A stretch of 64,000 nucleotides of DNA, taken from contig NZ_GG657757.1 in the NCBI RefSeq assembly GCF_000158955.1, forward strand, positions 4,234,635-4,298,634, written 5' to 3'. The notes below the pieces were generated by a model. The model made no database searches. It was not told the origin of the DNA and worked only from the letters and a program-made list of their open reading frames with translations. Of this stretch, positions 7,218 to 16,279 are shown one piece after another (positions within the stretch are counted from its first letter, which is position 1; the number at the start of each line of letters is the position of its first letter). A program made the translations under genes and the position numbers. Source of the DNA: Streptomyces viridochromogenes DSM 40736 (GTDB taxonomy: Bacteria > Actinomycetota > Actinomycetes > Streptomycetales > Streptomycetaceae).

Positions 7218-7415
7218 CTCATCGAACCGACTTCGCTGTTCTCCGCCCTGGAAGGGCAACCGCGCCGTTCCAGCGCAGCGTCGCCGCCTCCGGCGACCAA
7301 CCCCTTCCAGGCCCCGGACTTCGGACAGGACGAGATCTTCCGGTCCGGGGACGCGTCCGAGGACGCGCAGGTGCCCGACCGCGGCACACGTGCCGCTCGG
7401 TCCAAGGCTGCCTAG
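7218..7415 (+). other. coding-like open frame without a canonical start codon
   Basis: After the TAG at 7152 the same frame stays open to a TAG at 7413-7415. From 7221 it shows Streptomyces-like codon use: IEPTSLFSALEGQ, a Pro/Ala-rich stretch, then NPFQAPDFGQDEIFRSGD. There is no ATG, GTG or TTG, but GAAAGG at 7205-7210 is well placed for a start at CTC 7218 or ATC 7221. It could be a short gene with a rare start, a readthrough tail of the preceding gene, or a decayed gene. Confidence 0.35.
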
Positions 7416-7501
7416 CGGCCGCCCGCGCACGGCGCGGGTGGCGCGCCACCTGGTGAGAGAGGACGCTGGGTGCGGGGGCAACCTTGAGGGAGACACGCCC
7501 C

Positions 7502-7762
7502 ATGGCACAGACCACCCCGCACCACAGGGCGCGCACGCCGTTCCTTTCCCGCCCCGGCGTCCGCCGCGCCGCACCGTTCGTCCTGATCACCGCGGTCGCT
7601 CTGATCTTCATCTTCGAGAACCGCGCGCATGTGCAGATCCGCCTGTTCATTCCGCTGGTGACCATGCCGCTGTGGGGCGCGCTCCTGATCGCCTGGGGGC
7701 TCGGCATGCTCGCCTGTGTCGTCACCGTGCGCCGACGGTCGCACCGGCATTCACGGCAGTGA
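7502..7762 (+). CDS. LapA-like small membrane protein
   Basis: 86 residues with two transmembrane helices (about 24-40 and 52-72). The linker FENRAHVQIRLFIPLVTMPLW is typical of the LapA/DUF1049 domain: an Asn-rich turn after helix 1 followed by a beta-like segment and helix 2. Family members assist membrane-envelope assembly in proteobacteria; the role in actinobacteria is unknown. ATG 7502 is preferred over an in-frame TTG at 7484 because GAGGGA precedes it by 10 bases. The 3' end overlaps the convergent gene by 12 bp. Confidence 0.7.
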   Translation: MAQTTPHHRARTPFLSRPGVRRAAPFVLITAVALIFIFENRAHVQIRLFIPLVTMPLWGALLIAWGLGMLACVVTVRRRSHRHSRQ

Positions 7763-9373
7763 GGTGCTCGGGATCACGCAGTTCTTCGGCTGCGGCTTGC
7801 CCGTAGGCCAGCCCAGGCCCACGAACTTGAGGGTGCCGGGACCCTGACGGCCCGGGTCGAGTTCGACGATCGCGGCCGGTTTGTCGTAGGCGTTGCCGCC
7901 TGTGGTGAGGCAGATCAGGCCGCTGGTGGCCTGGACGCGGTGGCGGGACTGGAGGAGGGACCACTGACGGCCCACGTCCTCGCGGCTGGGGACCGTTTCG
8001 GGGTCGCTCTTCTGTGCTTGGTGGAGGGCCTTGCCGATGGTGAGGAGGCCGTCGTGGACCAGCATCGTGCGGGAGTCGTCCAGGGCGGGGACGGAGCCCA
8101 GTTTCGTGCCCTCGTTCGTCGTCGCGTCGATCAGCTTCCTGAGGGTGTCCAGGGCCGCCTTCGGTTCCGTGAGGTACTGGGGGAGGTCCCGTTCGGCCGG
8201 TTTCCTGTGGTGAGCCGCCGTCCAGCGCTTCGTCCAGGCCTTCAGTTCCGTCGTCCAGGCGTCGGGGTGGGCGGGGGCCGCGTACTGCACCGTCACCTTC
8301 GGCCTGCCGTCGGCGCCGCGGAGCCGGGCCCAGTCCTTGTCCGTCATGTCCTGGCGCAGGGAGGCGGCGTCGGAGCCGCTGACGATGGTGTAGTGGCGGT
8401 CCTTGCAGCCGACCTGGGCCAGCTTCAGGGCGAAGATGCGCAGGTGGAGAGTGCGGCCTGCGAAGTAGACCGTGTCGGCCTCGGAGTCGCAGATGTTGTT
8501 GGCCGTCTGGGTGAACTGGTTGCCGGTCGAACCCGCCTCGTCGATCGACGGGGACTCGAACGACATCGCCGCCGGACCGGCCGGGCCCTTCTCCTCGATC
8601 CTGCTGAACGCCTTCGCCAGTGACTCGTTGTAGCCGTCGGGGCGTTTGTCGTAGACCAGGACCGTCCTGAGGTTCCGCCGACCCCGTTCACCGTTGAAGT
8701 TGGCCAGGGCCTGAGCCGCGTCGTAGTTCGTGGGGAGGATGCGGGCCAGGCCGGGGAAGCGGAGCTTGGCCATGCCGTCCGGCCGGTCCTCGTTCGCGAT
8801 CCGGTCGCCGCTGATGCGGGCGGCCAGTACCGGGATCTTGTTCTCCGTCAGGCGTCGGACCGCCGCTTCCGTGGCCGCGAGGCTCAGATTGAAGCCGGTG
8901 ACCGCGCGCAGCCGGTCCTCGGACGAGGCGGCCATGCGCAGCAACTGGTCGACGACCTTGTCCTGACGGCCGTAGTCCTGCCCGGGGTTGGCCAGCACCA
9001 GACGGATCTTGGGCGGTTCGCCCTCGCCCTCGTTGGCCTGCCGCTGCCCCAGGTACGCGCCCTGGAGGTCGCTGCGCATCTGCCGGCGCAGCGCCTCCCG
9101 GTCCGACTGCAGCGGCAGCATCATCGCCACCGTCACATGCGGCTGCTTCGCGATCCGTTCGTTCTCGCGTGCGATGGCCCGGGCCACGTCGGCTATCTCC
9201 TTCGTGCCGAAGTCGTAGCCCTCGCCGTTGACGCCGACGCACTCGCCCTCGATCCGCTCCACACCGTCGGCGCAGGTGTCCGGCTTGCGGATGAGGGAGG
9301 TGGTGAGCGCCACGCCCGCGACGATCGCCACCGCGGCCAGCAGTGAGAAGAGGATCTTCCGCCATCTGGGCAT
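7751..9373 (-). CDS. membrane-anchored extracellular type-1 periplasmic-binding-like protein
   Basis: 540 residues. One N-terminal hydrophobic helix (about 7-27) without a lipobox would anchor it with the rest outside. The body has the two-lobed Leu/Ile/Val-binding-protein style: VTVAMMLPLQSDREALR, LVLANPGQDYGRQDKVVDQLL, VTGFNLSLAATEAAVRRLTENKIPVLA, ARILPTNYDAAQALANF and TVYFAGRTLHLRIFALKLAQ. The CADGVERIEGECVGVNGEGYDF segment after the helix may form a disulfide. No permease genes are nearby. Instead it starts 5 bp after a cytoplasmic P-loop NTPase gene, so it is more likely a ligand sensor for that NTPase than a transporter component. ATG 9373 has AAGGAG upstream; the longer frame upstream has no support. 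Confidence 0.72.
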   Translation of the reverse strand: MPRWRKILFSLLAAVAIVAGVALTTSLIRKPDTCADGVERIEGECVGVNGEGYDFGTKEIADVARAIARENERIAKQPHVTVAMMLPLQSDREALRRQMRSDLQGAYLGQRQANEGEGEPPKIRLVLANPGQDYGRQDKVVDQLLRMAASSEDRLRAVTGFNLSLAATEAAVRRLTENKIPVLAARISGDRIANEDRPDGMAKLRFPGLARILPTNYDAAQALANFNGERGRRNLRTVLVYDKRPDGYNESLAKAFSRIEEKGPAGPAAMSFESPSIDEAGSTGNQFTQTANNICDSEADTVYFAGRTLHLRIFALKLAQVGCKDRHYTIVSGSDAASLRQDMTDKDWARLRGADGRPKVTVQYAAPAHPDAWTTELKAWTKRWTAAHHRKPAERDLPQYLTEPKAALDTLRKLIDATTNEGTKLGSVPALDDSRTMLVHDGLLTIGKALHQAQKSDPETVPSREDVGRQWSLLQSRHRVQATSGLICLTTGGNAYDKPAAIVELDPGRQGPGTLKFVGLGWPTGKPQPKNCVIPSTSLP

Positions 9374-9378
9374 GCCCG

Positions 9379-11619
9379 TTATCTCCTTCGCCGGAGCTGC
9401 TCGGTGCAGGTGCAGCGCAACAGGGGCTGTTCGTTCTCCGCGAGGCCGCTCCAGTCCGTCGCCGTCCTGCTGAGCCGACCCGCGCCCTCGAAGTCCATGA
9501 TCGAGAGGAGGTCCAGCAGCTTGGCCAGCGTGCGGGCCGTCTCCTTGCCGGTAGGACGGGTGCGTTCCTCGCACAGCCATACGGCGTGCAGCAGCTGGTC
9601 GACCGTGCGGCGCAGAGGCGGGCCGTCAACGGTGACCAGGCCCTGGGCGCGGTCCCGCCGGGCGTCCGCCCCGCCCGGGTAGGGCGCCTGGGCGATCTCC
9701 AGGAGGTCGGCGCACCACTCGCGCGGGCGCCCGGGCAGGGTCGCGGCGAGGTGGCTGACGACGTCGTCCGCGCCGCCCGAGACCAGGTGATGGTTCATCC
9801 GGTGTGCGGTGAGGGATCGGAAGGCCCCCTCGTCCGGGCCTCTGTTGCCCGAGACCCCGTTGTCCGAGACCCCGTGGTCCGGGCCCCCGTCGCGCTGAAC
9901 GCCTCCCTCCCCCGCCGCCCGCCGCGCGTAGTGGTCGCGCAGCAGGTGGTGGTCGGCGTACCAGGCGGCGCCGCCGGGGCGTAGTCCGTACAGCCGGTGC
10001 ACCAGCAGCTGGCGGAGGCCGAAGTCGCCTATGAAGTGGCGTTCGCAGGTGGGCCAGCCGGTGTCGATGAGGAGCTGGGAGACGTGATGGGCGGTCAGGT
10101 GGTGGACGTGGCCCGACTGGTGATGACGCAGCAGGACGTCCGCGCACTCCGTGTCGTGGGCCACCGACAGGTGGGTGAGGAGGTCGAGCCAGTGGGCGTG
10201 GTGCTCGGTCGGGAGACGTACCGGTAACTGGTCCAGGATCAGTTCCCGCAGGAGCACGTCCGCGACCGGGTGTTCGGGGGCGCCGTCGCCGGGGAGTCCC
10301 GGCAGCCGTAAGCGGGCGTCGAGGATGTCCCGGTCATTGGCGTCGGCCGGCATGCGGAACTCGGCCGCGGCCGCGGCCAGCCGGATCACCGTGTGGGGCC
10401 GGCCGCCGCTCAGCCGGGCCACGGCGGCGTCGATACGGCGGCGGTTCGTGCCGCCCTCCGGCTCGGCGCGCCGCTGTCTTCGCACCGTCTCCCGGCGGAG
10501 CTGGTCGCCCGTGAGCAACGGCATCCGCAGCAGCAGCACGCCGTCGGCCAGCGGGGCCCGGTCCGCGCCCGCGTCGGTACGGCGGGACCAGGCGGGCGGG
10601 GCGCCGTCGGCGGGGCGGTACTCCGCCGGTGGTGTCACCTCCTGGGACGGCAGACCACCGTGCAGGAAGGCACCGCCGTCGCGCCGGCGTGCCGTGCCGA
10701 CGATCACCACGCGGTCGCGCTGCCCGGCCCGGCGGTCGGTGAGCACGGCGCGCAGCACCTGCTCGCCCAGGGGCGACTCGGCGTGGTCCAGCAGCAGGCC
10801 GGGGCGGCCGACCCGGCGCAGCCAGCCGGAGGCCGAGGCGTACGCCGCCTCGAGGTCCTCGCGCAGGGCCCGGAAGAGAAAGCTCTCCGCCACCTCCCGG
10901 GCCTCGCCGCCGGCCCGGAAGTCGGCGGCGAGGATACGCAGGCCGATCCGGGGCTGGCCGGCCGCGCCCGGGTACGCGCCGTAGATCCGTTCCAGTTCCG
11001 CCCTGCCCCGGGGCGCCAGACGCTCGAAGAGGGCGTCCAGGAGGGCGTTGCTCACGGCCGCCGAGTACGGGTCGAAGGCCTGCCCGGACAGGGTGGTCAG
11101 CAGATTGCGGATGGTGCCGCGCAGCACGCCGCGCCAGAAGTCGCCGGTGCCCAGACCGCGCAGGCGCTGCCTCTGGGCGAGGCCCTCGTACCGTTCGGCC
11201 TCCGTCGCCACCGCCTCGGGCGTGCCCTCCGCGACGCCGGTGGCGATCATGGCCACGCCCGCGAAGAAACGCGGAAAGGCGAACGAGCCGCCCGTGCCCT
11301 GCCAGGTGCACAGCCGCCGCGCCACCTCGACCAGGGCCTCGGTCGCGGCCGAGCGGGCGCCGGGCTCCGGGTCCGCGCGATCGGCGAACACCGGGGAGGC
11401 GCAGTCCAGGTGGATCAACGGCACCTTGGCGGCGAAACGGTCCCGCACGGCCCGCAGCAGCCGTCCCTTGCCCATGCCCGGGCCGCCGGTGAGCAGCACG
11501 ACGGGTAGGTCGGGACCGTACAGCGGCTCCCGGCCGGCACCCGACGGTGCCCGGCCGAGCAGACGGGCGAAGAAGCCGTCCTCGTCGAGGAGTCTCTCGA
11601 ACCCCAGTTCTTCACACAC
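9379..11619 (-). CDS. large P-loop (STAND-like) NTPase paired with an extracellular sensor
   Basis: 746 residues from a GTG at 11619. Walker A is GGPGMGKG (45-52); LIHLDCAS is ~35 residues later, and a Walker-B-like LLLDHAE and sensor-like VVIVGTARRR follow at about 270-310. The C-terminal ~300 residues are helical with many His/Trp residues and a repetitive hydrophilic linker (DGGPDHGVSDNGVSGNRGPDEG). This suits a signalling NTPase of the AAA/STAND class; assignment to a named family is not possible by eye. No DNA-binding or enzymatic effector domain is recognised. It is the first gene of a tight operon with the anchored binding protein, suggesting signal transfer across the membrane. Confidence 0.65.
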   Translation of the reverse strand: MCEELGFERLLDEDGFFARLLGRAPSGAGREPLYGPDLPVVLLTGGPGMGKGRLLRAVRDRFAAKVPLIHLDCASPVFADRADPEPGARSAATEALVEVARRLCTWQGTGGSFAFPRFFAGVAMIATGVAEGTPEAVATEAERYEGLAQRQRLRGLGTGDFWRGVLRGTIRNLLTTLSGQAFDPYSAAVSNALLDALFERLAPRGRAELERIYGAYPGAAGQPRIGLRILAADFRAGGEAREVAESFLFRALREDLEAAYASASGWLRRVGRPGLLLDHAESPLGEQVLRAVLTDRRAGQRDRVVIVGTARRRDGGAFLHGGLPSQEVTPPAEYRPADGAPPAWSRRTDAGADRAPLADGVLLLRMPLLTGDQLRRETVRRQRRAEPEGGTNRRRIDAAVARLSGGRPHTVIRLAAAAAEFRMPADANDRDILDARLRLPGLPGDGAPEHPVADVLLRELILDQLPVRLPTEHHAHWLDLLTHLSVAHDTECADVLLRHHQSGHVHHLTAHHVSQLLIDTGWPTCERHFIGDFGLRQLLVHRLYGLRPGGAAWYADHHLLRDHYARRAAGEGGVQRDGGPDHGVSDNGVSGNRGPDEGAFRSLTAHRMNHHLVSGGADDVVSHLAATLPGRPREWCADLLEIAQAPYPGGADARRDRAQGLVTVDGPPLRRTVDQLLHAVWLCEERTRPTGKETARTLAKLLDLLSIMDFEGAGRLSRTATDWSGLAENEQPLLRCTCTEQLRRRR

Positions 11620-11761
11620 GGACCCCCCATGGTGTGCCTGCCCGCCCGGGGCGGGTGACCGTGACCGATGTGCCAGAAAAGATCCAGTGGAACACGGAAT
11701 CATCCGGTCGGACAACGGGGGCTACATGGAAGGAAGTTGCGAAAAATTCCCGGGCCGATCC

Positions 11762-12020
11762 CGGCGACGACCGCCCGCTCCGGTCCCGGCCGATCCCGGC
11801 CGCTCCGGTCCCAGCTGACCCCGGCGCCCCCTGCCCGCTCCGATCCCAGCCGACCCCGGCGACCCCTGCCCGCTCCGGTCCCGACCGGCCCCGGCTACGC
11901 CTGCCCGCTCCGGTCCCAGCCGAGCCCGGCGACCCTGCCGGTCCGAGGCGGGCCGACCCCGGCTACACCTGTCGGCCCGCCTCGGGCCGACCCCGGCTAC
12001 ACCTGCCGGTCCGAGGCGGG
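11762..12020. repeat. imperfect GC-rich tandem repeats between two genes
   Basis: About six to seven degenerate copies of a ~35-45 bp unit built from CCGCTCCGGTCCCAGCCGAC and CCCGGCGACCCCTGC variants. The right end overlaps the last codons of the 11997-12464 gene, and two inverted 17-20 bp blocks (GGTCCGAGGCGGGCC and complement) could form hairpins. Probably a slippage-grown terminator region. Confidence 0.6.
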
Positions 12021-12464
12021 CCAGACGTAGGGGAGGTCGCCCGGAACCTCCGGGAAGTGCCGCGTGTAGGTCGTCGGATCCTTGCGGACCAGGGCCGAGC
12101 GGTGGCTGCGGTGGAAGGAGTCGTCGCCCAGCCAGGGCGGCAGCTCGCCCTCGGCCGCCAGTACCGGCTGGTCCCGGACCGGCGCGTGCGGGCGGGCCGT
12201 CGCGAGGTCGGCGACCAGCGTGGCCGCGCAGCTGTCCTGGTGGCCCAGCTCGCGCCAGACGCGGCAGATCTCCAGGCCGTAGCGGACCAGGGCCTCCTCG
12301 TACCCGGCCCACATCCGTACGGCCGGGTGCCTTCGCCACCCGTAGCCCGGCACGACCAGGCCGCGCAGGACCTGAAGGGCCTCGACCCGTTGTTTGCCGA
12401 GCCGACGGCGGTCCAGGACCAGGGCCGACTCCCGGAAGCCGGGGTAGGGGAGGAACGTCTGCAC
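11997..12464 (-). CDS. MSMEG_6728-type pyrimidine-dimer glycosylase-like protein
   Basis: 155 residues starting MQTFLPYPGFRESALVLDRRRLGKQRVEALQVLRGL, the characteristic N-terminus of the actinobacterial MSMEG_6728 family, related to T4 endonuclease V (Pyr_excise). The family is annotated as acting on UV pyrimidine dimers; activity in Streptomyces is unproven. The conserved core also includes GYGWRRHPAVRMWAGYEEALVRYG and SHRSALVRKDP. The last ~10 residues (WPASDRQV) are encoded by the start of the tandem-repeat array, so the C-terminus may be altered. It stands apart from the neighbouring regulator gene by 15 bp on the same strand. Confidence 0.75.
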   Translation of the reverse strand: MQTFLPYPGFRESALVLDRRRLGKQRVEALQVLRGLVVPGYGWRRHPAVRMWAGYEEALVRYGLEICRVWRELGHQDSCAATLVADLATARPHAPVRDQPVLAAEGELPPWLGDDSFHRSHRSALVRKDPTTYTRHFPEVPGDLPYVWPASDRQV

Positions 12465-12479
12465 GCCGTCGTCCCCGGG

Positions 12480-15122
12480 TCAGCGGGCCGCGCCCGTGGG
12501 GAGGGCCTGTTCCGCCCAGATGGTCTTGCCCGTGGCGCTCTGGCGGGTGCCCCAGCGGTCCGTCAGCTGGGCCACGAGGAGCAGGCCGCGGCCGCCCTCG
12601 TCGTAGGTGCGTGCGCGCCGCAGGTGGGGTGCGGTGTTGCCGCCGTCGGAGACCTCGCAGATCAGGGCGGTGTCGCGGATCAGGCGGAGCTGGATCGGCG
12701 GCTCGGCGTGGCGGATCGCGTTGGTGACGAGTTCACTGACGACCAGTTCGGTGACGAAGACCGCGTCGGACAGCCCCCACCTCTCCATCTGCGCCACCAC
12801 GTCCTTGCGGGTCTGGGCGACCGCCGACGGGTCGGCCGGCACCGACCAGGTGGCGAACTGGCTCGCGTCGAGCGCCCGGGTGCGGGCGATGAGCAGGGCC
12901 ACGTCGTCGGCCGGGCGCTGCGGCAGCAGGTCGGCCAGCACCGTGTCGCACAGGGCGTCCAGCGAGGGCGCCGGGCGGACGAGGGCCTCCCGCAGCCGGT
13001 GCACCCCGGTGTCGAGGTCCCGGTCCCGGGTCTCGACCAGGCCGTTGGTGTAGAGCGCGAGGAGGCTGCCCTCGGGGATGTCCACCTCGGTGGCCTCGTA
13101 CGGCAGGCCGCCCACACCGAGGGGCGTCGCGGCAGGCAGGCCGACGAGTTCGACGCCCCCGTCAGGACTCACGAGGGCCGGCACGGGATGCCCGGCTCCG
13201 GAGAAGCAACAGCGGCGCGACACGGGGTCGTAGACGGCGTACAGGCAGGTCGCGCCCACGTCCCCGGAGGTTTCCGCCGGTCCGGCGGGGTCGGTGCGAC
13301 CGCTGGGGTTCATGGGACCACTGGGGTTCATGTGACCGGTGGGGTTCATGTGACCGGTGGGGTCCAGATGACCGGCGGCCGCCGCGCGTTCCTCGACTGT
13401 GCCGACTTCACCGGCCTGCCTGACCTCCGAGGGCCCGGTCCCCTCCTCGCCCTCCTCCTCCAGGTTCAGCCGGGCGACCAGGTCGTCCAGGTGGGTGAGG
13501 AGTTCGTCGCAGGGCAGGTCGATGTCGGCGAGGGTGCGTACGGCCGTCCGCAGCCGGCCCATGGTCGCGGAGGCGTGCAGACCGTGGCCGACGACGTCAC
13601 CGACGACCAGGGCCACCCGCGCCCCGGAGAGGGGAATGACGTCGAACCAGTCCCCGCCGACCCCCGCGTGTCCGCCCGCCGGGAGGTAGCGCGACGCGAC
13701 CTCCACCGCCGCCTGCCGGGGCAGTCGCTGTGGCAGCAGGCTGCGCTGGAGCGTGACCGCCGTGGCGCGTTCCCGGGTGTAGCGGCGGGCGTTGTCGATG
13801 CTGACCGCGGCCCGGGCCGCCAGTTCGCCCGCCAGGACCAGGTCGTCGTGGCGGAAGGCCTCGGCGGTGGCGTACCTGAGGAAGAAAACGACGCCCAGGG
13901 TGGTGCCGCGGGCGGCAAGCGGCACGGTCATCACCGAGTGGATGCCGAACGCCCGGACCCGGGCGGCGCGCGCCGGGTCGCGCGCGAGCCAGGCGGCGAA
14001 CGCCGGGTCGGTCGTCTCGTGGAGGGTGGCCCGTCCGGCGCGCAGGCTCTCGAAGGGCGTCGAGCCCTCCGGGTAGGACGCCACCTGGCCGGCCTCGACG
14101 GCGGCCTCCGGCGTGCCCGGGGTCACGGATCGCATGGCGACCCGCCGCAGCATCAGCGGCCCGTCCGCGGGAAGGGCGTGCACGGGTGGTTCGTGCACAT
14201 CGTCCAGCTCGGCCAGCAGATCGACGCTGACGAAGTCGGCCAGGGCCGGGACGGTCACGTCAGTGAGCTCCTGGGCCGTGCGTGTCACGTCGAGCGTGCT
14301 GCCGATGCGGCGGCCGGCCTCGCCGATCAGCTGGAGCCGTCTGCGGGCCCAGAACTGTTCCGTCATGTCGTGCGCGGACAGGCAGATGCCCTGGATCGTG
14401 CCCTCGGCGTCCCGCAGCGCGGACGTGTAGACCGACCAGGCGTGTTCGCGGGTCTCCCCGGGGGCGAGCACGAAGTTCTCCTCGAACTGGGGCTCGCCGG
14501 TGCGCAGTACCCGGGCCATGCTGCGTTCCGCCCGCTCGCCGGCCTCGTGGTCGACGATCTCGGAGACCCGCAGGCCCAGCATCTCCGCCTCGGTGAGCGC
14601 CGCGGCCCGTTCCATGTCCGTGTTGGCCCGCACCAGCCGGAGCCGGGTGTCGTAGATCGCCAGGGCACAGCACGGGGACTGGGCGAAACTCCAGCTCACG
14701 AGTGATGCGTCGACCTCGGGGCGGGGCTGTCGGCGGGTCAGGGCGGAGAGCAGGAGCCATGCGGGGGCGTCGGTGCCGGGCGGCCGGTGGTGGGCGAGGA
14801 CCCGGACGGTCAGCTTCCGGCCGTCGCGGTGCCTGAGCGCGATGTCGCCGCTCCACCGGGGCAGCCCGGCGAGGGTGGGCAGACCGCCCCGCACCGGGAT
14901 CGGCTCGGCCAGCAGGTCCCCGGCACGGCGGCCGGTCACCTCCCCGGCCGCGTACCCGAGCAGACGCTCGGCGCCCGCGTTCCAGCCGGTCACCCTGCCC
15001 TGTTCGTCGAGGGCGACGCGGGCCGTGAGGGCTTCACCGACCAGATCGGTGAGGGCTTGCGGGGCTTCGGGTCCCTCTCCGCCCGACCGGGTGACCCGGC
15101 CGACGGTGACGGGCTGCTCCAT
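12480..15122 (-). CDS. PAS-PAS-GAF-PP2C(SpoIIE)-HATPase regulator
   Basis: 880 residues. PAS-like domains at ~25-130 (WNAGAERLLGYAAGEVTGRR) and ~145-255 (ANTDMERAAALTEAEMLGLR) are followed by a GAF domain ~275-440. A SpoIIE/PP2C phosphatase spans ~455-725 (GGDWFDVIPLSGARVALVVGDVVGHG), and a GHKL anti-sigma-type ATPase spans ~745-870 (ELVTNAIRH, then YDEGGRGLLLV). Such Streptomyces proteins set the phosphorylation state of anti-sigma antagonists (STAS proteins) in response to ligands or light. The target here is unknown; a STAS protein lies at 35102 but is far away. The phosphatase is interrupted at ~575-612 by Gly/Pro-rich repeats of GHMNPT type. ATG at 15122. Confidence 0.88.
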   Translation of the reverse strand: MEQPVTVGRVTRSGGEGPEAPQALTDLVGEALTARVALDEQGRVTGWNAGAERLLGYAAGEVTGRRAGDLLAEPIPVRGGLPTLAGLPRWSGDIALRHRDGRKLTVRVLAHHRPPGTDAPAWLLLSALTRRQPRPEVDASLVSWSFAQSPCCALAIYDTRLRLVRANTDMERAAALTEAEMLGLRVSEIVDHEAGERAERSMARVLRTGEPQFEENFVLAPGETREHAWSVYTSALRDAEGTIQGICLSAHDMTEQFWARRRLQLIGEAGRRIGSTLDVTRTAQELTDVTVPALADFVSVDLLAELDDVHEPPVHALPADGPLMLRRVAMRSVTPGTPEAAVEAGQVASYPEGSTPFESLRAGRATLHETTDPAFAAWLARDPARAARVRAFGIHSVMTVPLAARGTTLGVVFFLRYATAEAFRHDDLVLAGELAARAAVSIDNARRYTRERATAVTLQRSLLPQRLPRQAAVEVASRYLPAGGHAGVGGDWFDVIPLSGARVALVVGDVVGHGLHASATMGRLRTAVRTLADIDLPCDELLTHLDDLVARLNLEEEGEEGTGPSEVRQAGEVGTVEERAAAAGHLDPTGHMNPTGHMNPSGPMNPSGRTDPAGPAETSGDVGATCLYAVYDPVSRRCCFSGAGHPVPALVSPDGGVELVGLPAATPLGVGGLPYEATEVDIPEGSLLALYTNGLVETRDRDLDTGVHRLREALVRPAPSLDALCDTVLADLLPQRPADDVALLIARTRALDASQFATWSVPADPSAVAQTRKDVVAQMERWGLSDAVFVTELVVSELVTNAIRHAEPPIQLRLIRDTALICEVSDGGNTAPHLRRARTYDEGGRGLLLVAQLTDRWGTRQSATGKTIWAEQALPTGAAR

Positions 15123-15295
15123 GATCGGTCATCTCGCTCTCGCGGAGGTTTCAGCCATGACCGGAAGAGGTGCGCTATCTCCCTGATTACCCCGATTGAG
15201 TGAAGTGTCAACTCCAGCGGGCGGGGGCGGCGCGTGTCGCCGTCGGCCCGGGGGGGGTGAGCCTGCCGGGGCCCGGCCCGGGTAACCGGTCCCCC

Positions 15296-16279
15296 ATGGG
15301 CGAGATCCTGGTGGGCACGTGTTCGTGGACCGACCGGGCGCTGGTCGGCAGCGGCTGGTATCCGGTGGGGCGGCGGGACGCCGAGGGACGGTTACGGCAC
15401 TACGCCGAGCGGTTCCCGGTCGTCGAGGTCGACGCGTCCTACTACGCGCTGCCGGGCGAGCGGAACAGCCTGCTGTGGGCCGAGCGGACACCGGACGGGT
15501 TCGTGTTCGACGTGAAGGCGTTCTCGCTGCTCACCGGGCACCCCACCAGGGAGGCGGCGATGCCGGGCGGGCTGCCGGCCGACCACCGGGACCCGGCGGT
15601 GCTGGACGAGGTGTGGGCCCGGTTCCGCGCGGGGATCGAGCCGCTGCGGCGGGCCGGGCGGCTCGGGAGCGTGCTGTTCCAGTTCCCGCCGTGGTTCCGG
15701 CCCGGGGAGCGGGCGGAGTCGTTTCTGCGGCAGTGTGCCGAGCGGACGGACGGCTGGCCCGTCGCCGTGGAGTTCCGGCACCCCTCGTGGTGGGAGGCGG
15801 ACCGGGCCGAAGCGACGTGTGCGCTGCTCGCCCGGTACGGCATGGCCGCGGTCGCCGTGGACATGACGCAGACGCTGCCCTCCTCCGTCCCGCCGGTCAC
15901 GCCCGTCACCTCGCCCCGGCTGTCCGTCGTACGGTTCCACGGGCGCAGCGCCGCGTGGGGAACCGGGAGCAAGGAGGACCGGTTCCGCTGGGAGTACGGC
16001 GAGGACGAGCTCGCCGAGTGGCTCCCCCGGGTGCGGCGGCTGGCCGAGCGGGCCGAACGGGTGCACGTGCTGTTCAACAACTGCTGCGGCGACGCGGCCG
16101 TACGCGCCGCCGAGCACATGACGCGGCTCCTCGACGGCGACAGCGACGGCGCCCGGCCGACGGCGGTCCCGAGGGTGCCTAGGGCACGATCCGCACCTGC
16201 TTCGACACCGTCACCTGGTCGACGTCCGACACCCGCACGGTCGTCTTCATCGTCCAGGTCCCGGCGAGGGGCAGATTGA
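15296..16279 (+). CDS. DUF72 family TIM-barrel protein
   Basis: 327 residues from ATG 15296. Typical DUF72 marks are the N-terminal ILVGTCSWTDRAL, the EVDASYYALP strand, FDVKAFSLLTGHP, LFQFPPWF, VEFRHPSWW and YVLFNN-like VHVLFNNCCGDAA near the end. DUF72 proteins are TIM barrels of unknown reaction. The final ~35 residues (Arg/Ser/Pro-rich) lie in a 101-bp tail-to-tail overlap with the CopC-CopD gene and look like antisense sequence rather than a conserved end. Upstream divergent neighbour is the SpoIIE regulator. Confidence 0.88.
   Translation: MGEILVGTCSWTDRALVGSGWYPVGRRDAEGRLRHYAERFPVVEVDASYYALPGERNSLLWAERTPDGFVFDVKAFSLLTGHPTREAAMPGGLPADHRDPAVLDEVWARFRAGIEPLRRAGRLGSVLFQFPPWFRPGERAESFLRQCAERTDGWPVAVEFRHPSWWEADRAEATCALLARYGMAAVAVDMTQTLPSSVPPVTPVTSPRLSVVRFHGRSAAWGTGSKEDRFRWEYGEDELAEWLPRVRRLAERAERVHVLFNNCCGDAAVRAAEHMTRLLDGDSDGARPTAVPRVPRARSAPASTPSPGRRPTPARSSSSSRSRRGAD

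Noticed and set aside
11547..14705. 1,052-codon plus-strand frame
   Set aside because: Lies opposite three recognisable minus-strand genes and the tandem repeats; no domain features.
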